Origin: an uncultured Clostridia bacterium | GTDB lineage: Bacteria; Bacillota; Clostridia; Christensenellales; Aristaeellaceae | Direction of reading: 5' to 3' | Assembly: GCA_947624355.1 (NCBI GenBank) | Contig: CANQKI010000006.1 | Coordinates: 1 to 47,209 of the forward strand | Length of the DNA: 47,209 bases | Shown here: piece by piece, positions 17,267 through 24,833 of the stretch | How the letters are laid out: each line of letters starts with the position of its first letter | Position numbering within the stretch: the stretch's first letter is position 1 | Program-made: the position numbers and the translations under genes | Notes under the pieces: generated by a model | The model's input: the letters and a program-made list of their open reading frames with translations, nothing else | Told to the model about the DNA's origin: nothing | The model's database searches: none

Positions 17267-17498
17267 GGCTCAAGCCACCCTGCGATGCAGGATCGCTTTC
17301 GCGTTCCTGCATCGTTTTCATCATTTTCCTGTGATGCTGCGCATCACGGCCGGAAAATGATATAGGTAGAAGTCATTCTGACTTCTCCTCCCGCCGGCAA
17401 AGCCGGCGGTGCGGATTACACATGAAGGGGCTGCGGCCCCTTCATACATCCCCAAAGTTAAAATACCATTTTGGGACAGACAGAATTTGGCTCAAGCC
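17267..17498. mobile_element. Hairpin array flanked by a 10-bp direct repeat, possible miniature inserted element
   Basis: GGCTCAAGCC occurs at 17267-17276 and again at 17489-17498. Between them lie five successive stem-loops: 10 bp (17283-17292/17305-17314), 10 bp plus an inner 7 bp (17320-17329/17352-17361 and 17331-17337/17341-17347), 8 bp (17368-17375/17379-17386), 8 bp (17391-17398/17402-17409) and 10 bp (17422-17431/17436-17445). There is no transposase and no obvious terminal inverted repeat. The direct repeat would fit a target-site duplication. The whole array would lie in the amylase leader RNA if the promoter at 17504-17532 is used. Confidence 0.6.
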
Positions 17499-17503
17499 TT
17501 ACC

Positions 17504-17532
17504 ATCATACCATATTATACCGCCAAAATCAA
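17504..17532 (-). promoter_or_regulatory. Putative promoter of the amylase-recG unit
   Basis: On the minus strand TTGATT (17532-17527), 17 bp, then TATGAT (17509-17504). A TATAAT also occurs at 17519-17514 but without a fitting -35. Transcripts would start close to the right-hand copy of the 10-bp repeat and carry a structured leader of about 250 nt. Confidence 0.5.
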
Positions 17533-17576
17533 TCCGGATTACGACTGTTTTTCATGCCTTCCGCTTCATCTTTTGC

Positions 17577-17605
17577 TGGACAATTTCCCCATTGTGTGGT
17601 ATCTT
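17577..17605 (+). promoter_or_regulatory. Putative promoter upstream of the hypothetical gene-parA-parB unit
   Basis: TGGACA (17577-17582), 17 bp, then TATCTT (17600-17605) with a TGG extended -10 just before it. The next start codon is 28 bp downstream with GGGAGGAAG before it. Confidence 0.5.
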
Positions 17606-17632
17606 GAAAAGGTACAAAGGGAGGGAGGAAGC

Positions 17633-18112
17633 ATGGTCGCCCTGGCACGCGTGGAAATGATCCTGCAGCCCTGGCTTGGCGCGCGCCTGTCCGAAACGCT
17701 GTTTCCCACAATGGAGGAAATCACGGCGCTGCTTGCGGGCCATGCGTCCCTGACCCCGCCGGATTCCCTGGCCGCCCGGCTGGACAGCATGCTGTTCCTC
17801 GCCGTGCGGGACGCCACAAAGGGCACATTTCTCATTCAGTTATCCGACGGCGGCTGGGTGCGGGTCCGCACCGAGGATTTTGCGGTCATGGCGGATGAAC
17901 TGCTGCTGCCATTGTTTGAAGGATATCCCGTGGACGAAAGGCATCTGCAGCTGCTGCGGGAATATTCCATGCGGCAAAGCAGCCTGTCGGCCCTTCGGGT
18001 GTTGTATACCCGGTTCGCCTCCCTGCAGTCCCCGGCGGAATTAAAAGCCATCGCCGACGTGGCGCGAAGCTGCCACCCGGCCTTCCGGCTGCGGGGCTGG
18101 CTGGATAATTGA
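17633..18112 (+). CDS. Hypothetical protein upstream of parAB (159 aa)
   Basis: Not recognised. A soluble, Leu-rich and probably helical protein without signal peptide, Cys motif or nucleotide-binding loop. One segment, MLFLAVRDATKGTFLIQLSDGGWVRVRTEDF, looks like a helix followed by a small beta-hairpin. The start at 17633 has GGGAGG upstream; in-frame starts farther upstream overlap the promoter. It is separated from parA by 31 bp and probably shares its transcript. A link to chromosome segregation is only positional. Confidence 0.6.
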   Translation: MVALARVEMILQPWLGARLSETLFPTMEEITALLAGHASLTPPDSLAARLDSMLFLAVRDATKGTFLIQLSDGGWVRVRTEDFAVMADELLLPLFEGYPVDERHLQLLREYSMRQSSLSALRVLYTRFASLQSPAELKAIADVARSCHPAFRLRGWLDN

Positions 18113-18143
18113 CGCATCACAAGCGATAAAGAGGGGCTTTTCA

Positions 18144-18905
18144 TTGGGTAAAATCATTTGCGTTGCCAATCAGAAGGGCGGCGTGGGCAAAACCACCACC
18201 GCCGTGAACCTGGCCGCCTGCCTGGCGGAAAAGGGAAAGCGCACCCTGCTCATCGATATGGATCCGCAAGGCAACGCCAGCAGCGGGCTCAATATCCGGG
18301 CGGAAAAAAAGACGGTGTACGAAGCTCTTCTGGCCGAATGCACGCTGGAGAGCGCCATTGAAAAAACCAGGGTGAAGCGCCTTGCCGTGGCCCCATCGGA
18401 TATCCGTTTAGCCGGAGCCGAGCTGGAGCTGGCCGGGCTGGAGCGGCGGGAATACCGGCTGCGGGCGGCCGTGGAGCCCGTCCGCGGGCAATACGACTTT
18501 ATCCTGATCGACTGCCCCCCTTCCCTGGGGCTGCTCACCATCAACGCCCTGACGGCGGCCCAGAGCGTGCTGATCCCCATCCAGTGCGAATACTATGCCC
18601 TGGAGGGCGTGACGGCGCTGATGAACACGGTGCAAAGGGTAAAACGCGGCCCGAACCCGGCCCTGGATATTGAGGGCGTGGCCCTCACCATGCTGGACGG
18701 GCGCACAAACCTGGGGCTGCAGGTGGCGGCCGAGGTGAAAAAACACTTCAAAAACAAGGTTTTTTCCACCCCCGTGCCCCGGAACGTGCGCCTGGGCGAA
18801 GCGCCCAGCCACGGCCTGCCCATTCATCTGTACGATCCCCATTCCGCCGGCACGGCGGCCTACCGCGCCCTGGCAGAAGAAGTCATTGCCAGAAACAGAG
18901 CTTAA
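18144..18905 (+). CDS. parA: ParA/Soj-type chromosome partitioning ATPase
   Basis: A 253-residue Walker-type ATPase that works with ParB to position replication origins. The deviant Walker A KGGVGKT is at residues 11-17, with the signature Lys at 11. The A' motif sits in LIDMDPQGNASSG and Walker B in YDFILIDCPPSLG. LGEAPSHGLPIHLYDPHSAGT is the typical Soj C-terminal signature. It is the short chromosomal form without an N-terminal DNA-binding domain. The start is TTG at 18144, placed by GAGGGG seven to eight bases upstream. parB begins 15 bp after the stop. Confidence 0.93.
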   Translation: MGKIICVANQKGGVGKTTTAVNLAACLAEKGKRTLLIDMDPQGNASSGLNIRAEKKTVYEALLAECTLESAIEKTRVKRLAVAPSDIRLAGAELELAGLERREYRLRAAVEPVRGQYDFILIDCPPSLGLLTINALTAAQSVLIPIQCEYYALEGVTALMNTVQRVKRGPNPALDIEGVALTMLDGRTNLGLQVAAEVKKHFKNKVFSTPVPRNVRLGEAPSHGLPIHLYDPHSAGTAAYRALAEEVIARNRA

Positions 18906-18920
18906 ACAGAGGTTGTTTTC

Positions 18921-19772
18921 ATGAAAAAAATGGGACTGGGCCGCGGCCTGGACGCGCTGCTGCCCGAAACGAACGCGCCGGAAAACGCCGTAACCCTCAT
19001 TGCCGTTACCGAGCTGGACCGCAATCCGGGCCAGCCCCGGCGGAAATTTGACGAGGAAAGCCTGCAGGCCCTGGCCGATTCCATGAAGGAAACGGGGGTG
19101 CTGCAGCCCCTGCTGGTGACGGAGGAAAACGGCCGCTACCGCATTGTGGCAGGGGAACGCCGGTTCCGGGCCGCCCGGATGGCGGGGCTGGATACCGTGC
19201 CCTGCATCGTGCGGCAAATGACGGCCCAGGAACAGATGGAGGCCGCCCTCATCGAAAACATCCAGCGGGAGGACCTGAACCCCATGGAAGAGGCCGCCGC
19301 CCTGCGCCAGCTGATGGACAAGTGCCATTACACTCAGGAGCAGGCCGCCAAGCGGCTGGGGAAATCCCGCCCGGCGGTGGCCAATCTGCTGCGGCTGCTG
19401 ACCCTGCCGGAAGAAGTGCGGCAGATGGTGGCAGAGGGCAAACTTTCCGCCGGGCACGCCCGGGTGCTGGCCGGCCTCAGCGACGCCAAAATGCAGGCCG
19501 TCCTGGCCGAACGGGCCGTGCGGGAGGAAATGAGCGTGCGGCAGCTGGAAAAGCTGGCCGCCCAGCCCGTTTCCGAAAAGCCCCCGAAGCCCGCGCCCCG
19601 TCCTCTGCCCCTGGAGCTGCAGGACATGGAAAGCAAAATGCTGAATACTTTAGGCCTGCGCACCACCATCCGGGGCAACCGCAAGCACGGAAAAATCATC
19701 CTGCAGTATTATAACGAGGACGAACTCGAACAGCTCTATCAGTGTCTTGAACGGCTTGAAAAGGGTTTATAA
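18921..19772 (+). CDS. parB: ParB/Spo0J-type chromosome partitioning protein
   Basis: A 283-residue CTP-dependent DNA clamp that loads at parS and recruits condensin. The N-terminal ParA-activating peptide KKMGLGRGLDALL is present. The CTP-binding ParB domain follows with NPGQPRRKF, GVLQPLLV and the GERRFRAAR motif, then ENIQREDLNPMEEA and the helix-turn-helix TQEQAAKRLGKSRPAVANLLRLL. A C-terminal dimerisation segment ends the protein. All features are canonical. I found no parS-like 16-mer in this window, so the loading site must lie elsewhere. Confidence 0.94.
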   Translation: MKKMGLGRGLDALLPETNAPENAVTLIAVTELDRNPGQPRRKFDEESLQALADSMKETGVLQPLLVTEENGRYRIVAGERRFRAARMAGLDTVPCIVRQMTAQEQMEAALIENIQREDLNPMEEAAALRQLMDKCHYTQEQAAKRLGKSRPAVANLLRLLTLPEEVRQMVAEGKLSAGHARVLAGLSDAKMQAVLAERAVREEMSVRQLEKLAAQPVSEKPPKPAPRPLPLELQDMESKMLNTLGLRTTIRGNRKHGKIILQYYNEDELEQLYQCLERLEKGL

Positions 19773-19781
19773 TAAAGACAG

Positions 19782-19818
19782 CGCCGCATTTTTCGCGGCG
19801 TTTTCCGTTTTCGGAAAA
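19782..19818 (+). terminator. Terminator after parB
   Basis: CGCCGC (19782-19787) pairs with GCGGCG (19795-19800), followed by TTTT. The T-run itself starts a second weak hairpin, TTTTCCG/CGGAAAA (19801-19818). Confidence 0.7.
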
Positions 19819-19899
19819 TTTTCTCAAAAGCGTGACAATACCCGCCGCTGAAACGTCATATTCTATGAAAATACCAAAGATGCCTGAAAGGAGACGTTT

Positions 19900-21051
19900 A
19901 TGAAGCGATTCTTATCCCTGATCCTGGCGCTGCTGCTTCTCCCGGCGGCAGGGCAGGCGGCAGACACGGAAACGGACGGCATGCAGTCCTTCTTTTCCGC
20001 CCTGTTTGAAAAGGCCGGCCCGGCGGGCGGCGTCGCGCTGGTGGCGGAGGGAGATGAAATGATCTTTGCCCTGCCCTATGGCCGCATGGGCGGCGGGCAG
20101 AGCGTGACGGCGGACACGGTGTTCAAGGTAGCGTCCGTCACCAAGCTGATCAGCGCCATCGGGGTATTGCAATTGGTGGAGCAAAAGGGCATCGCCCTGG
20201 ACACATCCATAGCCGGAATCCTGGGCGCGCCCATCGCCAATCCTTATTTTCCGGATCTGCCCATCACCCTGCGCCAAGTGATGAGCCACACCTCCTCCCT
20301 TTCCGAATCGGCGGCTTACGCGCGGGCGCCGCGCTGGGGAGAAATCACAAAGGAGGATGGGTATTTCAACAGAACCGCCCCCGGCGCGGCCTATGAATAC
20401 GCCAACCTGAACGGCGGGATTCTGGGGGCGGTTATCGAGCGGCTGTCCGGGCAAAGCCTGAATACCTATATGGCGGGGCACGTATTCAATCCTCTTGGAA
20501 TCAACGCCGCCTACAGCGCCGCCCTGCTGCCCGATTCTTCCCGCCTTTCGGCCACCTACCGCACCAACGGCGACGTTTACATGTCGGCCAATAACTACCT
20601 GAAAAACGACGCGGAATACGACGATACCTGCAACCCATCCGCCCATTACCGCACGACGGTCGGCAGTTTGTACATCAGCGCGACCGGGCTGCTGAAGCTG
20701 GGCATGATGCTGGCGAACGAAGGGGAAATGGACGGCGTGCGCATTCTGAGCGCCGCCACAGTGCATGAAATGGAACTGGACCAGCGTGCCCTGCCGCTTT
20801 CCTCCGTCGCCGGCGAAAGCCCCTACGGCCTCAATCTTTACCGTTTTACTGCCCAGGACGGCACAGTCTGGTACGGTCATCAGGGCCGGTGGGAGGGGCT
20901 GACAGTCGACCTGTTTTACGAAAAGGGCTCCCGCACGGTGCTGCTGCTGATTCTCAACGGCGCAAAAAAGGAAACGGGCCGGGAGCTCAGCCGTCCCGCC
21001 GAAAAAGCTATCGAATTTCTGACAGAGCGATTGGCGCCCATTGTGGAATAA
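19900..21051 (+). CDS. Secreted serine hydrolase of the class C beta-lactamase/DD-peptidase family
   Basis: 383 residues with a signal peptide (MKRFLSLILALLLL then an Ala-x-Ala site near 20) and no lipobox. The three penicillin-recognising motifs are present: SVTK with the nucleophile Ser79 and Lys82, the Tyr-x-Asn motif YAN (167-169), and HQG (327-329) as the KTG equivalent. The His-x-Gly form is common in esterases and D-aminopeptidases of this family, so beta-lactam hydrolysis should not be assumed; cell-wall peptide or ester cleavage is equally likely. AAAGGAG sits about nine bases before the ATG. It is a single gene ending in a terminator shared with the convergent glycosidase. Confidence 0.85.
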   Translation: MKRFLSLILALLLLPAAGQAADTETDGMQSFFSALFEKAGPAGGVALVAEGDEMIFALPYGRMGGGQSVTADTVFKVASVTKLISAIGVLQLVEQKGIALDTSIAGILGAPIANPYFPDLPITLRQVMSHTSSLSESAAYARAPRWGEITKEDGYFNRTAPGAAYEYANLNGGILGAVIERLSGQSLNTYMAGHVFNPLGINAAYSAALLPDSSRLSATYRTNGDVYMSANNYLKNDAEYDDTCNPSAHYRTTVGSLYISATGLLKLGMMLANEGEMDGVRILSAATVHEMELDQRALPLSSVAGESPYGLNLYRFTAQDGTVWYGHQGRWEGLTVDLFYEKGSRTVLLLILNGAKKETGRELSRPAEKAIEFLTERLAPIVE

Positions 21052-21079
21052 GCCGCTGCCTTTTTCTGATTTCACGCAA

Positions 21080-21125
21080 AAACCGTCCGCTCCGGCATAT
21101 GCGAAGCGGACGGTTTCGTTTTTTC
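21080..21125. terminator. Bidirectional terminator between convergent genes
   Basis: A perfect 12-bp stem, AAACCGTCCGCT (21080-21091) with its complement (21105-21116), is followed by CGTTTTTT on the plus strand. On the minus strand the stem ends in TTT. It serves the serine hydrolase and the GH2 gene. Confidence 0.8.
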
Positions 21126-21131
21126 ATGCGA

Positions 21132-22922
21132 TCATACGGATTCGTTCCGGTTGATCCGGGCCAGGCGGTCAACGTCCATTTTGGGTTTCCGGTCGGGGGT
21201 CAGAAGGCCGTTGATTTCCTGCATCACATCGGTAAGCTGGGTGTAGCAGAAGCCCTGGCAGCCCGGAATCGCCCAGATGGCCCCGGTCAGGGCGGAGAAC
21301 CGCGCAAAAAACGCTTCCTCGTTATCCACCTTGTCATGATAGCCCCAGGTGCTCATGCCGCCCATGCTTCCCTGCTGCCCCTGATTGGAAAAAGCGATGC
21401 CGCCATATTCCGTCACCATCAGGGCCTCCTTCCCCGTGGGCGTTTCACCCCGGGCGAAGCTGTGACGTATATCGTTGGTGCTTTTTTCCAATTGGGCCCT
21501 GTCCGCAAAATGCCCGGCCAAGATTTCGCCCTTGTCGGCGTAATCGTGCAGGGCGCAGAAATCGCCGCCCACCTGCTCCCAGCCGTCGTTGACGGAGCAG
21601 AGTCGGGTGCCGTCCAGGGCCTTTGTCATCTGGCACAGCATCCGGGCGGCGGACTGCTGGCGGGCGTTGGCATAGATCCGGGGCACGCCCCAGCTTTCGT
21701 TCAGGGGCACCCAGGTGATGATGCTGGGATGATTGAAATCCCGCTCAATGAACCCGGCCAGGGTATCGGCCAGGTTGCGGACCGATTCATCCGTGAAATC
21801 ATAGGCGCTCGGCACCTCGCCCCACACCAGCAGGCCCATTTTATCCGCCCAGTAATAGTAACGGGGGTCCTCGATCTTCTGGTGTTTGCGCGCGCCGTTG
21901 TAGCCCAGCCTTTTTGTCCAGGCGATATCGGCCTGAATGGCTTCATCGTCAGGAGGCGTCAGCAGGGACTGGAGCCAGTACCCCTGGTCCAGCACCAGGC
22001 GCTGATACAGCCGTCCATTGTTCAGGTAAACGCGGCCTTCCACCACCTCGATCTTGCGCATACCGAAATAGGTGCGCACGTCGTCCTGCATTTTGCCGTC
22101 CGTCAGCACGCGGACGCGCACATCGTAAAGGGACGGATGATCGGGGTGCCACAGGGCCACGCTTTCGTGGGCGCCCTGGGCCGCCATATGAACGGGAATG
22201 CGCACCGTGCGGTCCCCGGCGGTGGCGGTGACGCGGCGGACCAGGCGGCCCTCCAGGGACACCGTCATTTCGATTTCCGTCCCCACACCGGGAAAGCGGT
22301 TCAGGGCGATTTCCGCGGTCATTTCATCCCGGTCCACGTCGGGCGTAATGTGAATATGCCAGATGCTGCACTCCCCCGCCGCCTCCAGATACACCGTCTG
22401 CCAGATTCCGGTGACGGGCGTATACCAGCAGCCCATCAGCCCCTGCTTCCAGTATTGCTTGCCCCGGGGCTGCGTACAGTCCGGCCAGTCCTCGGCCCGG
22501 ACGCACAGGTCGTTTTCCCCGTCCGTCAGCAGATCGGTCACGTCCAGGGCAAAGGGCGTATAGCCCCCCGTATGGCTGCCGGCCAACTGCCCGTTCACAT
22601 ACACCTGCGCCCCGAAATCCACCGCGCCGAAGCGGAGCAACACCCGCATGCCCTTCATATCCGCGGGGACGGAAAAACGCCTGCGGTACCACACCACGGG
22701 ATGAATTGCATCCGTGGGGCCGACGCCGCTCATTTCGCATTGGTAGGGAAAGGGCACCAGGATGGTGCGGTCAAACGTTTTGTCCGGCCGGTACCATTTT
22801 TCGGCAAGGCCTGCGTTTTGGTCGTCAAAGGCAAAGGACCAGGGGCCGTTCAGGTTATAAAACGTATCCCGCATGAAATCGGGGCGGGGATGCTCGGGGC
22901 GTGGGACGGGGGACGGATTCAT
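21132..22922 (-). CDS. Glycoside hydrolase family 2 (beta-galactosidase/beta-glucuronidase-like)
   Basis: 596 residues, no signal peptide, so it probably acts on the sugar taken up by the adjacent transporter. Domains in order: a sugar-binding jelly roll with LNGPWSFAFD and the strands VYVNGQLAGSHTGGYTPF; an immunoglobulin-like domain around LWHPDHPSLYDVRV; then a TIM barrel. Catalytic residues stand out: WVPLNESWG gives the acid/base Glu near 409, and VTEYGGIAF the nucleophile Glu near 505. The start is ATG 22922 with AAGGAAGGA before it; an in-frame GTG at 22946 would leave no ribosome-binding site. It lies 20 bp after the permease gene, last in the operon. The exact sugar cannot be read from sequence. 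Confidence 0.9.
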   Translation of the reverse strand: MNPSPVPRPEHPRPDFMRDTFYNLNGPWSFAFDDQNAGLAEKWYRPDKTFDRTILVPFPYQCEMSGVGPTDAIHPVVWYRRRFSVPADMKGMRVLLRFGAVDFGAQVYVNGQLAGSHTGGYTPFALDVTDLLTDGENDLCVRAEDWPDCTQPRGKQYWKQGLMGCWYTPVTGIWQTVYLEAAGECSIWHIHITPDVDRDEMTAEIALNRFPGVGTEIEMTVSLEGRLVRRVTATAGDRTVRIPVHMAAQGAHESVALWHPDHPSLYDVRVRVLTDGKMQDDVRTYFGMRKIEVVEGRVYLNNGRLYQRLVLDQGYWLQSLLTPPDDEAIQADIAWTKRLGYNGARKHQKIEDPRYYYWADKMGLLVWGEVPSAYDFTDESVRNLADTLAGFIERDFNHPSIITWVPLNESWGVPRIYANARQQSAARMLCQMTKALDGTRLCSVNDGWEQVGGDFCALHDYADKGEILAGHFADRAQLEKSTNDIRHSFARGETPTGKEALMVTEYGGIAFSNQGQQGSMGGMSTWGYHDKVDNEEAFFARFSALTGAIWAIPGCQGFCYTQLTDVMQEINGLLTPDRKPKMDVDRLARINRNESV

Positions 22923-22942
22923 CAGGCATTCCTTCCTTTCGG

Positions 22943-23821
22943 TCACCCTTTGAGGCCTTGGGTGCTGATGCCTTCCACCAGGTTTTTCTGGAAGAAGAAG
23001 AAAATCGTCAGAATGGGAATCAGAGACAGGGCGGACATGGCGAAGGTGGCGCCGTAATCGGACATGGAGCTGTCGTTGAACATCTTGAGGGCGTAGGCCA
23101 CGGTATACATGCTCGGTTTATTTAAATACAACAGCGCGCCCATAAAATCCTCCCAGCTGCCCATAAATGTCAGCACGCCCACGGTAACCAGGGACGGCAC
23201 GATGAGGGGCAGGATGATCCGGCCGAAAATGGCGTACCAGCTGCACCCGTCAATGGTGGCGGCCTCGTCCATATCCCGGGGAATGCCGCGGATGAACTGC
23301 ATAATCAGGAAAATATTGAAGCCGCTGCCGAAGAAGGAGGGCGCGATCATGGGCAGATACGTGCCCACCCAGCCCATGTTGTTGAACAGCACAAAGCGCG
23401 GAATCATCATCACCTGGCCGGGCAGCATCATGGTAATGAGCATCAGCACGAACCAGAACTGCCGCCCCCTGAAGCGGATGCGGGCGAAACCGAAGGCCAC
23501 CAGCGCCGAGGAAAAAATCATTCCGATGGCCGAAATGCCCGCAATCATGAGGGAATTGGCAAAATAGGTGGTGAAGGTGTAATTCCCAAAGCCTTTCCAG
23601 CCGACGGTATAGTGTTCAAAGGTCCAGGTTTTGGGAATCAGGGAGGACGCGGTGGTAAAAATATCCCCCGAAGGCTTGAAGGAGGAGGAAACCAGCCACA
23701 AAAGCGGATAAATCATCACAAAGCCCACGGCCAGCATGAACACATGATAAACCGTGCGCAGAAAACGACGCCGGAACCGGACGCTGCCGGAAATCTGCTG
23801 AATGTTCACCATATCCGTCAC
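22943..23821 (-). CDS. Carbohydrate ABC transporter permease, MalG/UgpE type
   Basis: 292 residues with six membrane helices. The N-terminal family pattern YPLLWLVSSSFKPSGDIFT is followed by the EAA loop near residues 187-205 (MDEAATIDGCSWYAIFGRIILP). It ends with EGISTQGLKG, the typical C-terminus of this class. The start is GTG 23821, which overlaps the previous stop by four bases and has GGAGG about five bases upstream; ATG 23812 is an alternative. It pairs with the MalF-type permease. No ATPase gene lies in the operon, so it presumably shares a general MsmK-like ATPase, as many Gram-positive sugar importers do. Confidence 0.92.
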   Translation of the reverse strand: MTDMVNIQQISGSVRFRRRFLRTVYHVFMLAVGFVMIYPLLWLVSSSFKPSGDIFTTASSLIPKTWTFEHYTVGWKGFGNYTFTTYFANSLMIAGISAIGMIFSSALVAFGFARIRFRGRQFWFVLMLITMMLPGQVMMIPRFVLFNNMGWVGTYLPMIAPSFFGSGFNIFLIMQFIRGIPRDMDEAATIDGCSWYAIFGRIILPLIVPSLVTVGVLTFMGSWEDFMGALLYLNKPSMYTVAYALKMFNDSSMSDYGATFAMSALSLIPILTIFFFFQKNLVEGISTQGLKG

Positions 23822-24741
23822 CTGCCCTCCGATTCGTAATAGACCCAGGCGCTGGACGAACGGAAAATCAGCGCCGTGAAAAACGCAATAATCAGCAGCA
23901 TGAACCAGGCCATGGCGCTGCCGTAGCCCATTTCGTAATGCTTGAAGGCGCGGTTGTACAGGTGCACGCCGTAGTACAGGGTGGTGTTGAGGGGCGCGCC
24001 GCCGGTAATCAGGTAGCTGGAATTGAAGGCCTGGAACGCGCCGATTACCTGATTGACCAGGTTAAAGAACAGAATGGGCGTCAGCATGGGCAGCGTGATG
24101 CTGAAAAACCGCTTCACGGGCCCCGCGCCGTCCACAATGGCGGCCTCGTGATAGCTTTCGGGGATATTCTTGATGGCGGCCAGGAAGATCAGCATGGAAC
24201 TGCCGAACTGCCAGACCCCCAGGGAAATCAGCGTGCCGAGAGCGGTGCGCGGGTCCCCCAGCCAGCGGGTGCCGGAAGGCAGACCGATGGCCCCCAGAAT
24301 CTGGTTGAATACGCCGTTGTAGGCAAAAATCTGTTTCCACAAAAGCGCGATGGCCACCGATCCGCCCATCAGCGACGGAATGTAAAACACGGCGCGGTAC
24401 AATCCGGTAAGCCGGGTGGTGCGCGCCAGGAGCAGCGCCACGCCCAGGGACACCGCCAATTTGATGGGCACCTGAATCATGGCGAATTTGAAGGTAACCT
24501 TGAAGGACGTCCAAAACAAACGGTCCTCAAAGAACATGCGGCGGAAATTGTCCAGGCCGATCCACTTGGCCGGGGAAAGCACGTTGTATTCCGTAAACGC
24601 CAGATACAGGGAAGTGAAAAACGGGACGACCGTAAACACGATCAGGCCGATAATGAACGGCAGGATAAACACATATCCGGCCACGCCGCTGCGGTTGAGC
24701 ACGCTGCCCAGGGTGCGCGGCGCTCGGTTGGCCTTTTGCAT
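23818..24741 (-). CDS. Carbohydrate ABC transporter permease, MalF/UgpA type
   Basis: 307 residues. The first helix (GYVFILPFIIGLIVFTVVPFF) is followed by YLAFTEYNVLSPAKWIGLDNF, the usual periplasmic-side pattern. The EAA loop reads YHEAAIVDGAGPVKRFFSITLP, and the C-terminal half has LITGGAPLNTTLYYG. The start ATG 24741 has AAAGGAG about eight bases upstream. It overlaps the next permease gene and follows the binding-protein gene by 92 bp. Confidence 0.92.
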   Translation of the reverse strand: MQKANRAPRTLGSVLNRSGVAGYVFILPFIIGLIVFTVVPFFTSLYLAFTEYNVLSPAKWIGLDNFRRMFFEDRLFWTSFKVTFKFAMIQVPIKLAVSLGVALLLARTTRLTGLYRAVFYIPSLMGGSVAIALLWKQIFAYNGVFNQILGAIGLPSGTRWLGDPRTALGTLISLGVWQFGSSMLIFLAAIKNIPESYHEAAIVDGAGPVKRFFSITLPMLTPILFFNLVNQVIGAFQAFNSSYLITGGAPLNTTLYYGVHLYNRAFKHYEMGYGSAMAWFMLLIIAFFTALIFRSSSAWVYYESEGR

Positions 24742-24833
24742 AGCGATACTCCTTTCATCGCCCCGAAGGGGCGGAATGGAAAGCGTCGCGCCGGAGGAGC
24801 CCTCCCCCGGCGCGACGGATCGGAAGCGATCGG

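Noticed and set aside
17267-17498. The hairpin array as a CRISPR or a riboswitch of a known class
   Set aside because: The stems differ in sequence and no direct repeat-spacer pattern exists. No known aptamer core was recognised.
18905-18925. TGTTTTCATGAAA before parB as a parS site
   Set aside because: It lacks the central CACGTG and matches the 16-bp consensus poorly; it is the start region of parB.
19832-19864. GTGACA with CATATT as a promoter for the serine hydrolase gene
   Set aside because: Hexamers are weak and no combination gives a 16-18 bp spacer with a good -10.
19900-21051. The serine hydrolase as an antibiotic-resistance beta-lactamase
   Set aside because: The third motif is HQG rather than KTG, and length and sequence fit the broad esterase/peptidase group. 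Resistance cannot be claimed.
20889-23057. A 722-codon plus-strand frame opposite the GH2 gene, and a similar 819-codon frame at 29585-32044 opposite polC
   Set aside because: Both are shadows of recognised genes on the other strand.
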